Shown here one piece after another: positions 8,402-16,768 of a stretch of DNA of 64,000 nucleotides (positions within the stretch are counted from its first letter, which is position 1; every line of letters starts with the position of its first letter). The notes below the pieces were generated by a model that was given only the letters and a program-made list of their open reading frames with translations, made no database searches and had not been told where the DNA came from. The stretch comes from JBCCXL01 sp039191605 (lineage in GTDB: Bacteria > Acidobacteriota > Thermoanaerobaculia > Multivoradales > JAHZIX01), in NCBI GenBank assembly GCA_039191605.1, contig JBCCXL010000022.1, positions 43,403 to 107,402 on the forward strand, read 5' to 3'. Made by a program: the position numbers and the translations under genes.

Positions 8402-9643
8402 CTACACCAAGACGCCGTGACGCAGCGCTGAAACCTCGTGCGCCAAGGCCGCGACGAAGGCCTCGACCTGCTCGTGCTCGTTGACCGCACCGAAGCTCAC
8501 CCGCAGGGTCGCGCTAGCCATCGCTGATGACGCGCCAAGGGCCCCTAGAGCCCCGGAGGGAGCTCCGCCGTCGTGACAGGCCGCCCCGGTGGAAACGGCG
8601 AAGCCGGCACCGTCAAGGCGGCGGGCCAGCTGCGCCGCCACCACCCCCGGAAAGGCGATGCTGGAAGTATTCGGCAGCCGAGGGGCCCCGCGGCCCCAGA
8701 TCTCGTGGGGCTGAAGGCTGGGCTCCGCCGCCACCGCCGCCTCGAAGGCGTCTCTCAGCTCACGGCTATGCTCGTGGCGGAATTCCAGCTCCTGCTGGGC
8801 CCACCGCGCCGCGGCGCCGAAGCCCACGATAGCGGCCACGTTCTCGGTCCCCGCCCGGCGCCCCCCTTCCTGCCCGGCGCCGGCGGCGAGGGATTCCGCC
8901 GTGAGCCCCGGGCGCACCCACAGCGCGGCGGCTCCCAGGGGGCCATAGAGCTTGTGGGCCCCCAGGGTGAGATAGTCCACTCCCAGAGCTTCGACCCCCA
9001 GCGGCACCTTCCCCGGCGCCTGAACCGCATCGCAGAGCAGCGGCACTCCCCGGCGCCGGGCCGCGGCCGCGACCTCCGCCACCGGCTGCAGGGTTCCGAT
9101 CTCGTTCTGCGCCAGCATCAGGCAAAGCAAGACCGTCTCCTCCCGCATCGCCTCCGCCATCGCCGCGGCGCTCACTACGCCGTCGGGCCCTGGCGCGACC
9201 CGGGTGGCGCTCATGCCCAGCTCCTCCCAGCGGGCCACCGCGGCGTCCACGCTGGGGTGCTCGAAAGCCGAGAGCACCACGTGCCCGCAACCGCCGGCTT
9301 CACGGGCGACGGTGTTGATCACCGCGTTGTTGGCCTCGGTTCCGGAGGCGGTAAAAATCACCTCCTCGGGCTTCGCCTCCAGCAGCGCCGCCACCTGCTC
9401 GCGGGCGGCCTCGACCGCAGCGCTGGCATCGCGACCAAAGGCATGAGCGGAGGAAGGATTGCCCCAGCGTCCCCAGCGGCCGCCACCGGCTCTCTCTCCA
9501 TGCCCCAATGACGGGTCCAAAGAACCGAGGAGCCATGGCAACATCGCCTCCCCGACTCGGGGATCCAGAGGAGTGGTGGCGTTATGGTCTAGGTAGACGT
9601 GATCTAGAGAGGCTGCGGAGGGAGAGTTCGATGCTTCACTCAT
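8402..9643 (-). CDS. Cysteine desulfurase (NifS/IscS family)
   Basis: A 413-residue PLP enzyme that takes sulfur from cysteine for Fe-S cluster or tRNA thiolation. Motifs in order: YLDHNATTPLDPRV, GNPSSAHAFGR, FTASGTEANN, SAFEHPSV, LAQNEIGTLQPV, CDAVQAPGKVPL, the PLP lysine in LGAHKLYGPLG (near residue 230), GQEGGRRAGTENV and the persulfide loop STGAACHDGG (Cys near 355). An insertion of about 20 residues, rich in Gly and Arg (GHGERAGGGRWGRWG), lies between the first helix and GNPSS; it is unusual. The loop around the catalytic Cys is extended (GGAPSGALGALG), closer to group II/NifS-like than IscS. ATG 9643 is chosen by homology; the frame is open to 9799. No IscU neighbour, so its partner is unknown. 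Confidence 0.9.
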   Translation of the reverse strand: MSEASNSPSAASLDHVYLDHNATTPLDPRVGEAMLPWLLGSLDPSLGHGERAGGGRWGRWGNPSSAHAFGRDASAAVEAAREQVAALLEAKPEEVIFTASGTEANNAVINTVAREAGGCGHVVLSAFEHPSVDAAVARWEELGMSATRVAPGPDGVVSAAAMAEAMREETVLLCLMLAQNEIGTLQPVAEVAAAARRRGVPLLCDAVQAPGKVPLGVEALGVDYLTLGAHKLYGPLGAAALWVRPGLTAESLAAGAGQEGGRRAGTENVAAIVGFGAAARWAQQELEFRHEHSRELRDAFEAAVAAEPSLQPHEIWGRGAPRLPNTSSIAFPGVVAAQLARRLDGAGFAVSTGAACHDGGAPSGALGALGASSAMASATLRVSFGAVNEHEQVEAFVAALAHEVSALRHGVLV

Positions 9644-9819
9644 GCGACGAGTGTATCGCCATCGCTCCGGCGGAATTCTTCTCCACTCCTTCGGGGTTCT
9701 CATCCATCGACTCTTTTCATCTCGTCGCCGAATCGACGCTGACTTGAGGCCTCCATGGCGGATCCCCTCCTCCGCCCCGGCCCACGGCCCTCGCCCCATC
9801 GCTCCAGGAGCTCACCATC

Positions 9820-12438
9820 GTGCCCTCGAACCTATCCTCGACTCCCACCCCAGCTCGTCCCTCCACTTCTCCGTCGCCCAGGCCTCTCCGGGAAGCATTC
9901 CTCCGGCGGCCGATGCTCAGCCTGCTGGCCGCGGCGCTGATGCTCACCTTGTGGAGCCCTTCGCCGGCGGAGGCGGACCTGCCGGGCTTCAGCAAGGACC
10001 AAAAGGAGCGCATGGCGGAGCTGGAGAAGGAATATCAGCAGTGGCTCACCTATGTGCAGGTGTTGATCACCGAGGAAGAGTTCTACGCCTTCGTGAACCT
10101 CAAGAAGGATTACCAGCGAGACGCCTTCATCGCCCGCTTCTGGAAGGAGCGAGATCCCTATCCGGACACCACCCGCAACGAGCTCAAGGATCGCTGGGAG
10201 GACATGCGCAGCCTGGCCGACGAGCTCGGCGGCGACAACGACGAGCGAGCCCGCTATCTGCTGCTCAACGGCGTGCCGGCCCAGCGCTGGGAGGTCAACT
10301 GCCGCACCCGCCTCTACCCCGGAGAGCTGTGGTACTACAGCGGCTCCAATAACGTCCCCTTCCAGTTCTTCCTCTACTTCTACCGCCGCTCCGGCACCGG
10401 CCCCTTCCGGGTTTGGTACCCCCAGGACGGCCTCGACGAGATCTTCGATCGCAACCTGATCAGCAACGACAGCCAGATCGATCTCGACCAGATCCGCCGC
10501 TCCTGCTGGGACGGTGAGCTGCTGGCCCGCGGCATCGGCTGGATCCTCGCCCAGGACTCCCTGGACTTCTCGAACCTTCTCGCCCGCATCCAGAAAAAGC
10601 CCGAGCCGCCGACCACCGAGTGGGTCGCCACCTTCGCCGCCTACTCCACCGACGTCGACGAGGGCGCCGCCACCTTCGAAGCCCCGCTGGAGGTCGACTA
10701 CCTCGGCCGGGAGCAGAGCCGCATCGTCGTCCAGGGCCTCTTCGAGGTCCCGACGGACCAGGTGGGCACCACCGCCCTGGCGGATCACAGCTCCTATAAC
10801 TTCGTGCTCAACGGCGAGGTCCTGGCGGAAGAAACCCTCTTCGAGGCCTTCCGCTACAAATTCGACTTCCCCTCCAGCCAGATCACCGGCGACGTCATCC
10901 CCCTAGTCTTCCAGCGCCGCCTGCGCCCCGGCGACTATCAGCTGGTGCTGCGCCTGGAGGACCTCGGCAGCGGCAGCTTCCAGCGGGTTGAGCGCACCAT
11001 CACCGTGCCCCCGCTGGACAGCCCGCCGCCACCGCCGGAGCCGGACGACCCAGAGAGCGCCCGCCTGCTGCGGGAAGCCGCCGCGGCGATCCGCTCCGGG
11101 GACACCACCATCGCCCTGGTGGACCCGGGGGATAGCCTGCAGACCGACCTGATGCGAATCGAGACCCTCACCACCGGCACCGACATCGCCAAGGTCACCT
11201 TCCTCCTCGACAACCGACCGGTGCTAAGCAAGAAGCGGCCGCCCTACAGCGTCGAGCTAGATCTCGGCGACCTGCCCCGCACCCGTACCCTGCGGGTGGA
11301 GGCCTACAACGCCAACGGCGAAGAGCTCGCCAGCGACGAGCTCACCCTCAACGCCGGCGGCCACCGCTTCTCCGCCCGCTTCATCGAGCCGCGCCCGGAG
11401 CGGGATTACGAAGACAGTCTGCGAGCCGAGGTCGAGGTCCAGCACCCCGACGGCACCGCTCTGGAGCGGGTGGAGCTCTTCCTCAACGAGACTCGCCTGG
11501 CGACCCTCTACCAGCCCCCCTTCGTGCAGCCGGTGCTGCTGCCGGCGGGCAACGAGATGGCCTATCTGCGGGCGGTGGCCCACCTCACCGACGGCAACAC
11601 CACCGAAGAGCTAATCTTCATCAACGCGCCGGAGTACCTGGAAGCCGTCGACGTGCAATTCGTCGAGCTCTACACCAGCGTGCTGGATCGCGATCAGCGC
11701 CCGGTGGATGGCCTGAAGGAAGAAGACTTCGCCGTCTTCGAGGACGACACCCCTCAGGACCTGGTGCGCTTCGAGCGGGTGGACGATCTGCCCTTCCACG
11801 CCGCCCTGCTTTTCGACGTCTCCGCCTCGATGGACGAGAGCCTCGACCAGGCCCGCCGCGCCGCCGTGACCTTCTACGAGCAGACCCTCGAGCCCAAGGA
11901 CCGAGGCGCGCTGATCACCTTCAACGACCGCCCCAACCTGGGCGTGAAGTTCACCAACGAGGTCGATGACCTCGCCGGCGGCCTCGCCGGCCTCAAGGCC
12001 GAGCGCGGCACCGCCCTCTACGACAGCCTGATCTTCAGCCTCTACTACTTCAACGGCATCAAGGGCCGCAAAGCCGTGCTGCTGCTCAGCGACGGCAAAG
12101 ACGAATCCAGCCGCTTCTCCTACGAAGATGCCCTGGAATACGCCCGCCGCGCCGGGGTCACCCTCTACACCATCGGCCTCGCCGACATCACCCGGGACTC
12201 CTCCTCCCGCCGCCAGCTGCGAGAGCTCGCCGAAGTCACCGGCGGCCGCGCCTTCCTCGTCGACACCGCCGCCGAGCTCCCCGCCGTCTACGCCGCCATC
12301 CTCGAAGAGCTGCGCTCCCAATACCTCCTCGCCTACCAGTCCAACAACACCACCGGCGCCACCGACTTCCGCGAAGTGAAGGTCGAGCTCGACCAGCGGG
12401 GGATGGAGGTCAAGACCTTGGCGGGGTATTACCCCTAA
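9820..12438 (+). CDS. Exported GWxTD-domain / VWFA-related Acidobacterial domain protein, copy 1
   Basis: An 872-residue exported protein. GTG 9820 follows AGGAG by nine bases and gives a long n-region before the hydrophobic stretch LLAAALMLTLW (about residues 35-46). The GWxTD domain (about 65-150) contains ITEEEFYAFVNLKKDYQRD and FWKERDPYPDTTRNE. Beta-rich segments occupy 200-590. The C terminus is a von Willebrand A domain with a DxSxS metal-site motif, FDVSASMDES, and LLLSDGKDESS. It closes with a region conserved in Acidobacterial VWFA proteins (ELRSQYLLAYQSN). The combination is typical of Acidobacteriota. Its role is unknown; a surface adhesion or assembly function is inference. The next gene is a paralogue in the same orientation. 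Confidence 0.85.
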   Translation: MPSNLSSTPTPARPSTSPSPRPLREAFLRRPMLSLLAAALMLTLWSPSPAEADLPGFSKDQKERMAELEKEYQQWLTYVQVLITEEEFYAFVNLKKDYQRDAFIARFWKERDPYPDTTRNELKDRWEDMRSLADELGGDNDERARYLLLNGVPAQRWEVNCRTRLYPGELWYYSGSNNVPFQFFLYFYRRSGTGPFRVWYPQDGLDEIFDRNLISNDSQIDLDQIRRSCWDGELLARGIGWILAQDSLDFSNLLARIQKKPEPPTTEWVATFAAYSTDVDEGAATFEAPLEVDYLGREQSRIVVQGLFEVPTDQVGTTALADHSSYNFVLNGEVLAEETLFEAFRYKFDFPSSQITGDVIPLVFQRRLRPGDYQLVLRLEDLGSGSFQRVERTITVPPLDSPPPPPEPDDPESARLLREAAAAIRSGDTTIALVDPGDSLQTDLMRIETLTTGTDIAKVTFLLDNRPVLSKKRPPYSVELDLGDLPRTRTLRVEAYNANGEELASDELTLNAGGHRFSARFIEPRPERDYEDSLRAEVEVQHPDGTALERVELFLNETRLATLYQPPFVQPVLLPAGNEMAYLRAVAHLTDGNTTEELIFINAPEYLEAVDVQFVELYTSVLDRDQRPVDGLKEEDFAVFEDDTPQDLVRFERVDDLPFHAALLFDVSASMDESLDQARRAAVTFYEQTLEPKDRGALITFNDRPNLGVKFTNEVDDLAGGLAGLKAERGTALYDSLIFSLYYFNGIKGRKAVLLLSDGKDESSRFSYEDALEYARRAGVTLYTIGLADITRDSSSRRQLRELAEVTGGRAFLVDTAAELPAVYAAILEELRSQYLLAYQSNNTTGATDFREVKVELDQRGMEVKTLAGYYP

Positions 12439-12608
12439 GGGCGATCCGCTGCGCTTCTCTGGGCTCCCCTGGGCGCAACAGCGACTCACACTTTCCTTGA
12501 AGCCGTCAGAACCCTTCCATAGGATGCGCCGTATCTGGATAGCTTGAACCCATTCACGGAGCTGGTGCGCCCTCGGGAAAACCAGCTCGCCACAGCTTGA
12601 GGATTGCC

Positions 12609-15542
12609 GTGCTGCGAACGATGCGCTGGTTGGTCATTGGATTTGTCTTGAGTATCGCCAGCGTTGCTTCAGCGCAGAGCCCCGAGGCTGAGACAGCAGT
12701 CCCTGCATCTCTTGCCAGCCAAGCTGTAGACCCACCGGCGAACGCTTCGGCGCCAGGCTCCCAGACCCTCGCCGCCCCCACGGAGCCCTCCGCAGAAAAA
12801 GGAAAAGAAGAAGCGGAAGAGGATTCTGCAGCTGCTGAAAAGCCCGCAGCGGAACCCCTGGCCGACTCCGCCCCCGCCCCTCTCTCACTGCGCCACAGCC
12901 GCTGGCTGGCGAGCATCGATCCGCTGATCGACGAGGAGGAGCGGACGGTCTTTCTGAAGCTCACCCGGGACTATCAGCGGGACGCCTTCATTCGCCGCTT
13001 CTGGGAGGTGCGAGACCCCTTCCCGCGCACGTCTCGCAATGAGCTCAAAGAGCGCTGGGAGCGCAACCTGGAGCTGGCGAAGCAGCTCTACGGGGATTTC
13101 CTGGGAGTGGAGGGCGACACCGAGCTGGACGTGGAGGATCTGCTGGCGGGGGGTGACGGAATCGTGGAGGCAGATCCCGCAGAGATCACCGCCGCGGCCC
13201 TCGAAGAGTTAGCAGAGCTCTCAGAGGACAGCGAGGAAGCCGAAGAAGCACGAGAAGCGGCGCGGGCGGAGCGGGAGGCCAACCGCGATGATCGCGGCGT
13301 GATGCTGCTCTTCCTGGACGAGCCGGAGGACAAGAAAGAGATCCACTGCCGGCAGCTGCTCAAGCCCCTGGAGATTTGGTACTACCCCGGCACGCCCACC
13401 CTTCGAGGCAGCTTCTACGTCGTCTTCTACCGCCAGCGGCGGGTAGCGGACGATCCGACGAAGGGCATTTACAAGCTCTGGTATCCGAGCCGCGACGGCC
13501 TCCAGCCGCTGATCGACAACTTCGTTTCGGTGCGAGCCTCGGACCGCGACGTGCTGGCGACGGCGGCGAATACCTGCGTTCGCGGCGGCGAGGTGGTGGA
13601 AGCGCTGCAGCAGAGCATCGACTGGGGCCAGGTGGAAGAAGAAGGCCTGGCGGCGCCGGATCCGGGGCCGGAGTGGGTGCGATCCTTCGTCGCCTTCTCC
13701 ACCGACCTACCGCCGGGGGCCGAGGTCTTCCCCGCCGAGGTGGCGGTGGACTACCCCGGGCGCTACCAGAGCCGCACCCTGGTGCAGGGCCTAGTGACGG
13801 TGGATCAGGACGAGGTGCAGCTCTCGGATCTGGAACAGAGCCCGAGCTACAACTTCGTGCTCGACGGCGAGATCCTGAAAGGGGACGAGCTCTTCGAGCA
13901 CTTCCGCTACCGCTTCCACTTCGGGCCGGAAGACCAGGAGCAGATCCCCATCGTCTTCCAGCGCTACCTGCGCCCCGGTGACTACAGCCTGGTGCTGAAG
14001 GTTCAGGATCTCCACGGCGAGCGCTTCTACCGCCAGCAGATCCCGCTGCAGGTGCCCTACATCGACGCCGCGGAGCTGGCCCGGCGCCAGGCCCAGGCGG
14101 AGCTGGATGCCGCAAAGCTGGCGCAGGCGGCTCCCGCCGCGGTTCCGGAAGGGGGCGTGCAGATCAAGGGCCTGCTTTCGGAAGCCAACCGCGATCTCGC
14201 CACCGGCGATACCCAGCTCAAGCTCTTCGCCCCCCAAACCGCCCTGATGACCGGCCGGGTGCGGGTGGAGGCCCTGGCCGAGGGCCCGGGGGTCGATCGG
14301 GTGCGCTTCTACCTCAACGGCAAGGCGGTGTTCTCCAAGACCCGGCCGCCCTTCAGCGTGGAGATCAACCTCGGGGAAGAGCCCCGTACCCACGTGCTGC
14401 GGGCGGTGGCGGAGACCAAGAGCAAAGAGGTGCTGGCCCAGGACGAGCTGGTGCTCAACGCCGGCCCCCACCGCTTCGCGGTGCGCCTCATCGAGCCCCA
14501 GCGCGGCAGAACCTACCAGCGCAGCCTGCGGGCCCAGGCCATCGTCGAGGTGCCGGAGGGCGAGCGCCTGGACCGCGTGGAGTTCTATCTCAACCGCCAG
14601 CTGCTGGCGACCCTCTACCAGCCCCCCTTCATCCAGCCGCTGATCGTGCCCGAGGGCAAGGATGCCTCCTACGTTCGGGCCGCCGCCTTCCTGGTAGACG
14701 GCGCGGGGATGGCGGAGGACGCCGTCTTTCTCAACGTTCCGGACTACGTCGATCAGGTGGACGTGCAGCTGGTGGAGCTCTACACCAGCGTGCTGGATCG
14801 CCGCGGGCGGCCGGTGCGAGACCTCACGGCGGATCGCTTCACCGTGGTCGAGGAGGGCAAGCCCCAGGACATCGCCCGCTTCGAGCTGGTGGACGACCTC
14901 CCGGTGCACGTGGGCGTCATCCTGGATACCTCCACCTCCATGCTCACCCGCCTCGACAACGCCGTCACCGGGGCCCTGCAATTCTTCGAGACGGTGCTCA
15001 CCCCCCGCGACCGAGCGGCGGTGATCACCTTCAACGAAACCCCCAACCTAGCGGTGCGCTTCACCAATAGCCGAGAAGTCCTCGCCGGCGGCCTCGCGGG
15101 CCTCACGGCAGAGGGGGAAACCGCCCTCTACGACGCCATGGTGTACGGCCTCTACTACTTCAGCGGAATCTCCGGCAAGCGAGCCATCATCCTGCTCTCC
15201 GACGGCGAAGACGTCGCCAGCCGCTACAGCTTCGACGACGTCATCAACTACGCCCGCCGCACCGGGGTATCGATCTACAGCGTGGGCATCGATCTTTCCG
15301 GCCGCTCTACGGACATCCGGCTGAAGCTGCAGAAACTCGCCGGAGATACCGGCGGGAGATCCTTCTTCATCGACGACGCGAGAGATCTAGACCGAGTCTA
15401 CGACTCGATTCAGGAGGAGCTGCGCTCCCAATACCTGGTGGCCTATCAGAGCAACAACGAGGGAGACGGCTACCGACAGGTGGAGATCGAGGTCGAGGGC
15501 AGCGGTCTCAGCGTCAACGCCCAGAGCGGCTACTTCCCCTGA
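12609..15542 (+). CDS. Exported GWxTD-domain / VWFA-related Acidobacterial domain protein, copy 2
   Basis: A 977-residue paralogue of the preceding protein with the same layout: signal peptide (WLVIGFVLSIASVASA), an added low-complexity Ala/Glu/Pro linker (about 25-85), the GWxTD domain (LDEEERTVFLKLTRDYQRD, FWEVRDPFPRTSRNE), a beta-rich middle and a C-terminal VWA domain with DTSTS and LLSDGEDVASR. Relative to copy 1 it has an extra acidic helical insertion of about 60 residues inside the GWxTD region (LEELAELSEDSEEAEEARE). GTG 12609 is preferred for its upstream GAGG; ATG 12621 is the alternative. The 170-bp gap between the copies has no clear terminator, so co-transcription is possible. 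Confidence 0.85.
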   Translation: MLRTMRWLVIGFVLSIASVASAQSPEAETAVPASLASQAVDPPANASAPGSQTLAAPTEPSAEKGKEEAEEDSAAAEKPAAEPLADSAPAPLSLRHSRWLASIDPLIDEEERTVFLKLTRDYQRDAFIRRFWEVRDPFPRTSRNELKERWERNLELAKQLYGDFLGVEGDTELDVEDLLAGGDGIVEADPAEITAAALEELAELSEDSEEAEEAREAARAEREANRDDRGVMLLFLDEPEDKKEIHCRQLLKPLEIWYYPGTPTLRGSFYVVFYRQRRVADDPTKGIYKLWYPSRDGLQPLIDNFVSVRASDRDVLATAANTCVRGGEVVEALQQSIDWGQVEEEGLAAPDPGPEWVRSFVAFSTDLPPGAEVFPAEVAVDYPGRYQSRTLVQGLVTVDQDEVQLSDLEQSPSYNFVLDGEILKGDELFEHFRYRFHFGPEDQEQIPIVFQRYLRPGDYSLVLKVQDLHGERFYRQQIPLQVPYIDAAELARRQAQAELDAAKLAQAAPAAVPEGGVQIKGLLSEANRDLATGDTQLKLFAPQTALMTGRVRVEALAEGPGVDRVRFYLNGKAVFSKTRPPFSVEINLGEEPRTHVLRAVAETKSKEVLAQDELVLNAGPHRFAVRLIEPQRGRTYQRSLRAQAIVEVPEGERLDRVEFYLNRQLLATLYQPPFIQPLIVPEGKDASYVRAAAFLVDGAGMAEDAVFLNVPDYVDQVDVQLVELYTSVLDRRGRPVRDLTADRFTVVEEGKPQDIARFELVDDLPVHVGVILDTSTSMLTRLDNAVTGALQFFETVLTPRDRAAVITFNETPNLAVRFTNSREVLAGGLAGLTAEGETALYDAMVYGLYYFSGISGKRAIILLSDGEDVASRYSFDDVINYARRTGVSIYSVGIDLSGRSTDIRLKLQKLAGDTGGRSFFIDDARDLDRVYDSIQEELRSQYLVAYQSNNEGDGYRQVEIEVEGSGLSVNAQSGYFP

Positions 15543-15643
15543 TCGGTGCCCTTGCCTCGATTAGCGCTGCCTCGCGATTAGCACCTGTTCCCCGATCAGC
15601 ACTGTCTCGCGATTTGCACTACCCCGCGATCGGCATTGCCCTT
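15541..15643. repeat. Six degenerate 17-18 bp tandem repeats
   Basis: Starting at the stop codon of the second VWA gene, six head-to-tail units begin at 15541, 15559, 15576, 15594, 15611 and 15628. Each starts GAT(C/T)nGC and continues roughly ACTGCCTCGC. Unit length alternates 17 and 18 bp. No function is recognised; it is a decayed minisatellite in the 3' untranslated region. Confidence 0.7.
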
Positions 15644-15654
15644 CTGACCAACCT

Positions 15655-15687
15655 GACCTAGATCTCCGTTGGGCGAGATCTACGGTC
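15655..15687. terminator. Hairpin downstream of the VWA pair
   Basis: TAGATCTC (15659-15666) pairs perfectly with GAGATCTA (15675-15682) around an 8-base loop. GACC/GGTC extends the stem after a one-base bulge. There is no T tract. It may end the VWA transcript or protect its 3' end. Confidence 0.5.
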
Positions 15688-16040
15688 GGGCTCTGCCCTC
15701 AGGTCGCCGAAAAAATCTGTGCACAAAAAGGGGGCAACGCCCGGAAGGCTTCGGAGGTAGGGTCTCCCGGACATTGCCCTAACGGTGAAGCTATTTTTTA
15801 TCACGAAATCAACAAGTGGGCGCTTCCCCGTTCATCCACGCTACTTAGGCCAATCTCCCCCAGGGTGAGCTGTGCTCTAAAGGCCTGGCTTGCTCCATGA
15901 TCCATCAATAAGAACCTACCGGGTCGACTGAGAGGCTCGATGGAACCCGGTGGGCCTCGAAGAAGGCCGCGGTGGATCAGTAGTTCCAGCTTTATCCGCT
16001 GCCGGGCTCCCCCCTCACTGCCTCGCAGCCACAACGCAGG
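15688..16040. other. Non-coding region
   Basis: No convincing gene is seen here. An open frame at 15801-16034 (minus strand) has no ribosome-binding site and no recognisable domain. The stretch near 15710-15820 is locally less GC-rich than the surrounding genes. Confidence 0.5.
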
Positions 16041-16076
16041 AAAGCCCGCTCTCCTCGAGTGGAGGAGACGGGCTTT
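16041..16076 (-). terminator. Strong hairpin, probable rpsN terminator
   Basis: AAAGCCCG...CTCCTC pairs with GAGGAG...CGGGCTTT as a 15-bp stem with one bulged base and a 4-base loop. On the minus strand it lies 80 bases after the rpsN stop and is followed by TTTCCTG. Confidence 0.7.
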
Positions 16077-16155
16077 ACGAGCTTGCAGCGGCTCAGCTCT
16101 ACGCTTCCCTAGCCCTCAGCGGAGAGCTTCCAGGGAGGGAAGCAGAGGCAGAGTC

Positions 16156-16461
16156 TTACCAGCTGGACTTGGTGACGCCCGGCAGGTAGCCGGCGAGCGC
16201 CAGGTCCCGCAGCGCGATGCGGGAGAGACCGAACTTGCGGTAGTACGCCCGCGGCCGGCCGGTCATCGCACAGCGGTTACGAATGCGAGTAGGGCTGGCA
16301 TCCCGGGGCAGCTTGCGCAGGGCTTTCATCGCTTCCTGGCGCTGCTCGAAGGGGATCTCAGTGTTCTTGATGATGGACTTGAGCTCCGCGCGCTGCTCTC
16401 GGTATTGCGCCACGAGACGCTTGCGCTCCTCGTTCTTAGCAATCTTGGCGGTAGTAGCCAT
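16156..16461 (-). CDS. rpsN: 30S ribosomal protein S14, zinc-independent (long) form
   Basis: A 101-residue S14. The diagnostic C-terminal half is present: NRCAMTGRPRAYYRKFGLSR and IALRDLALAGYLPGVTKSSW. The zinc-binding type carries two CxxC pairs; here a single Cys remains, so this is the C-minus type that needs no zinc. It stands alone, away from any ribosomal-protein operon. In many bacteria such detached zinc-free copies belong to the Zur regulon. A 25-bp palindrome lies about 85 bp upstream and a hairpin terminator follows. The neighbouring TonB receptor is rich in metal-binding residues, which fits that view. Whether a second, zinc-type S14 exists elsewhere cannot be seen from this window. 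Confidence 0.95.
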   Translation of the reverse strand: MATTAKIAKNEERKRLVAQYREQRAELKSIIKNTEIPFEQRQEAMKALRKLPRDASPTRIRNRCAMTGRPRAYYRKFGLSRIALRDLALAGYLPGVTKSSW

Positions 16462-16545
16462 AGTTCTTTCCGACTCTCTAGTTATCTACGATTTGGGGCG
16501 AATGTTTTTCCAGATCAAGGCTTCGCCCCAAACTGAGGGCAAGGT

Positions 16546-16570
16546 CGGTGAATATCTCATATCTTCACCG
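16546..16570. promoter_or_regulatory. 25-bp palindrome upstream of rpsN, candidate operator
   Basis: Seven-base arms CGGTGAA and TTCACCG surround an 11-base centre, TATCTCATATC, that is itself partly symmetric (TAT/ATA). It sits about 85 bp ahead of the rpsN start in an AT-richer stretch. Size and symmetry suit a dimeric Fur/Zur-family repressor, but the exact bases do not match the E. coli Zur box. Confidence 0.5.
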
Positions 16571-16671
16571 GATTCTCAAGCCTTGTGGGCATCCGAGGGG
16601 TAGCTTGGCCCTTTGAGCTTACGGGCAGATCCCCTTGGGTTCTATTGGGGGGTCTATCGGCTCCAACGAAA

Positions 16672-16701
16672 GATGGAGGCCCCCGGTAGGGGACCTCCAT
16701 C
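16672..16701 (-). terminator. Terminator of the TonB receptor gene
   Basis: GATGGAGG pairs with CCTCCATC, with CCCC/GGGG inside, about 68 bases past the receptor stop. On the minus strand TTTCG follows. It separates the receptor from rpsN. Confidence 0.65.
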
Positions 16702-16768
16702 AGCTCAGGCCTAGCTTCTGATCAGAGCCTCTGGTCAGAGCGAGCCTGTGGTCAAAACCAGTTCTCGA

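Noticed and set aside
15541..15643. CRISPR array
   Set aside because: 17-18 bp head-to-tail units without spacers.
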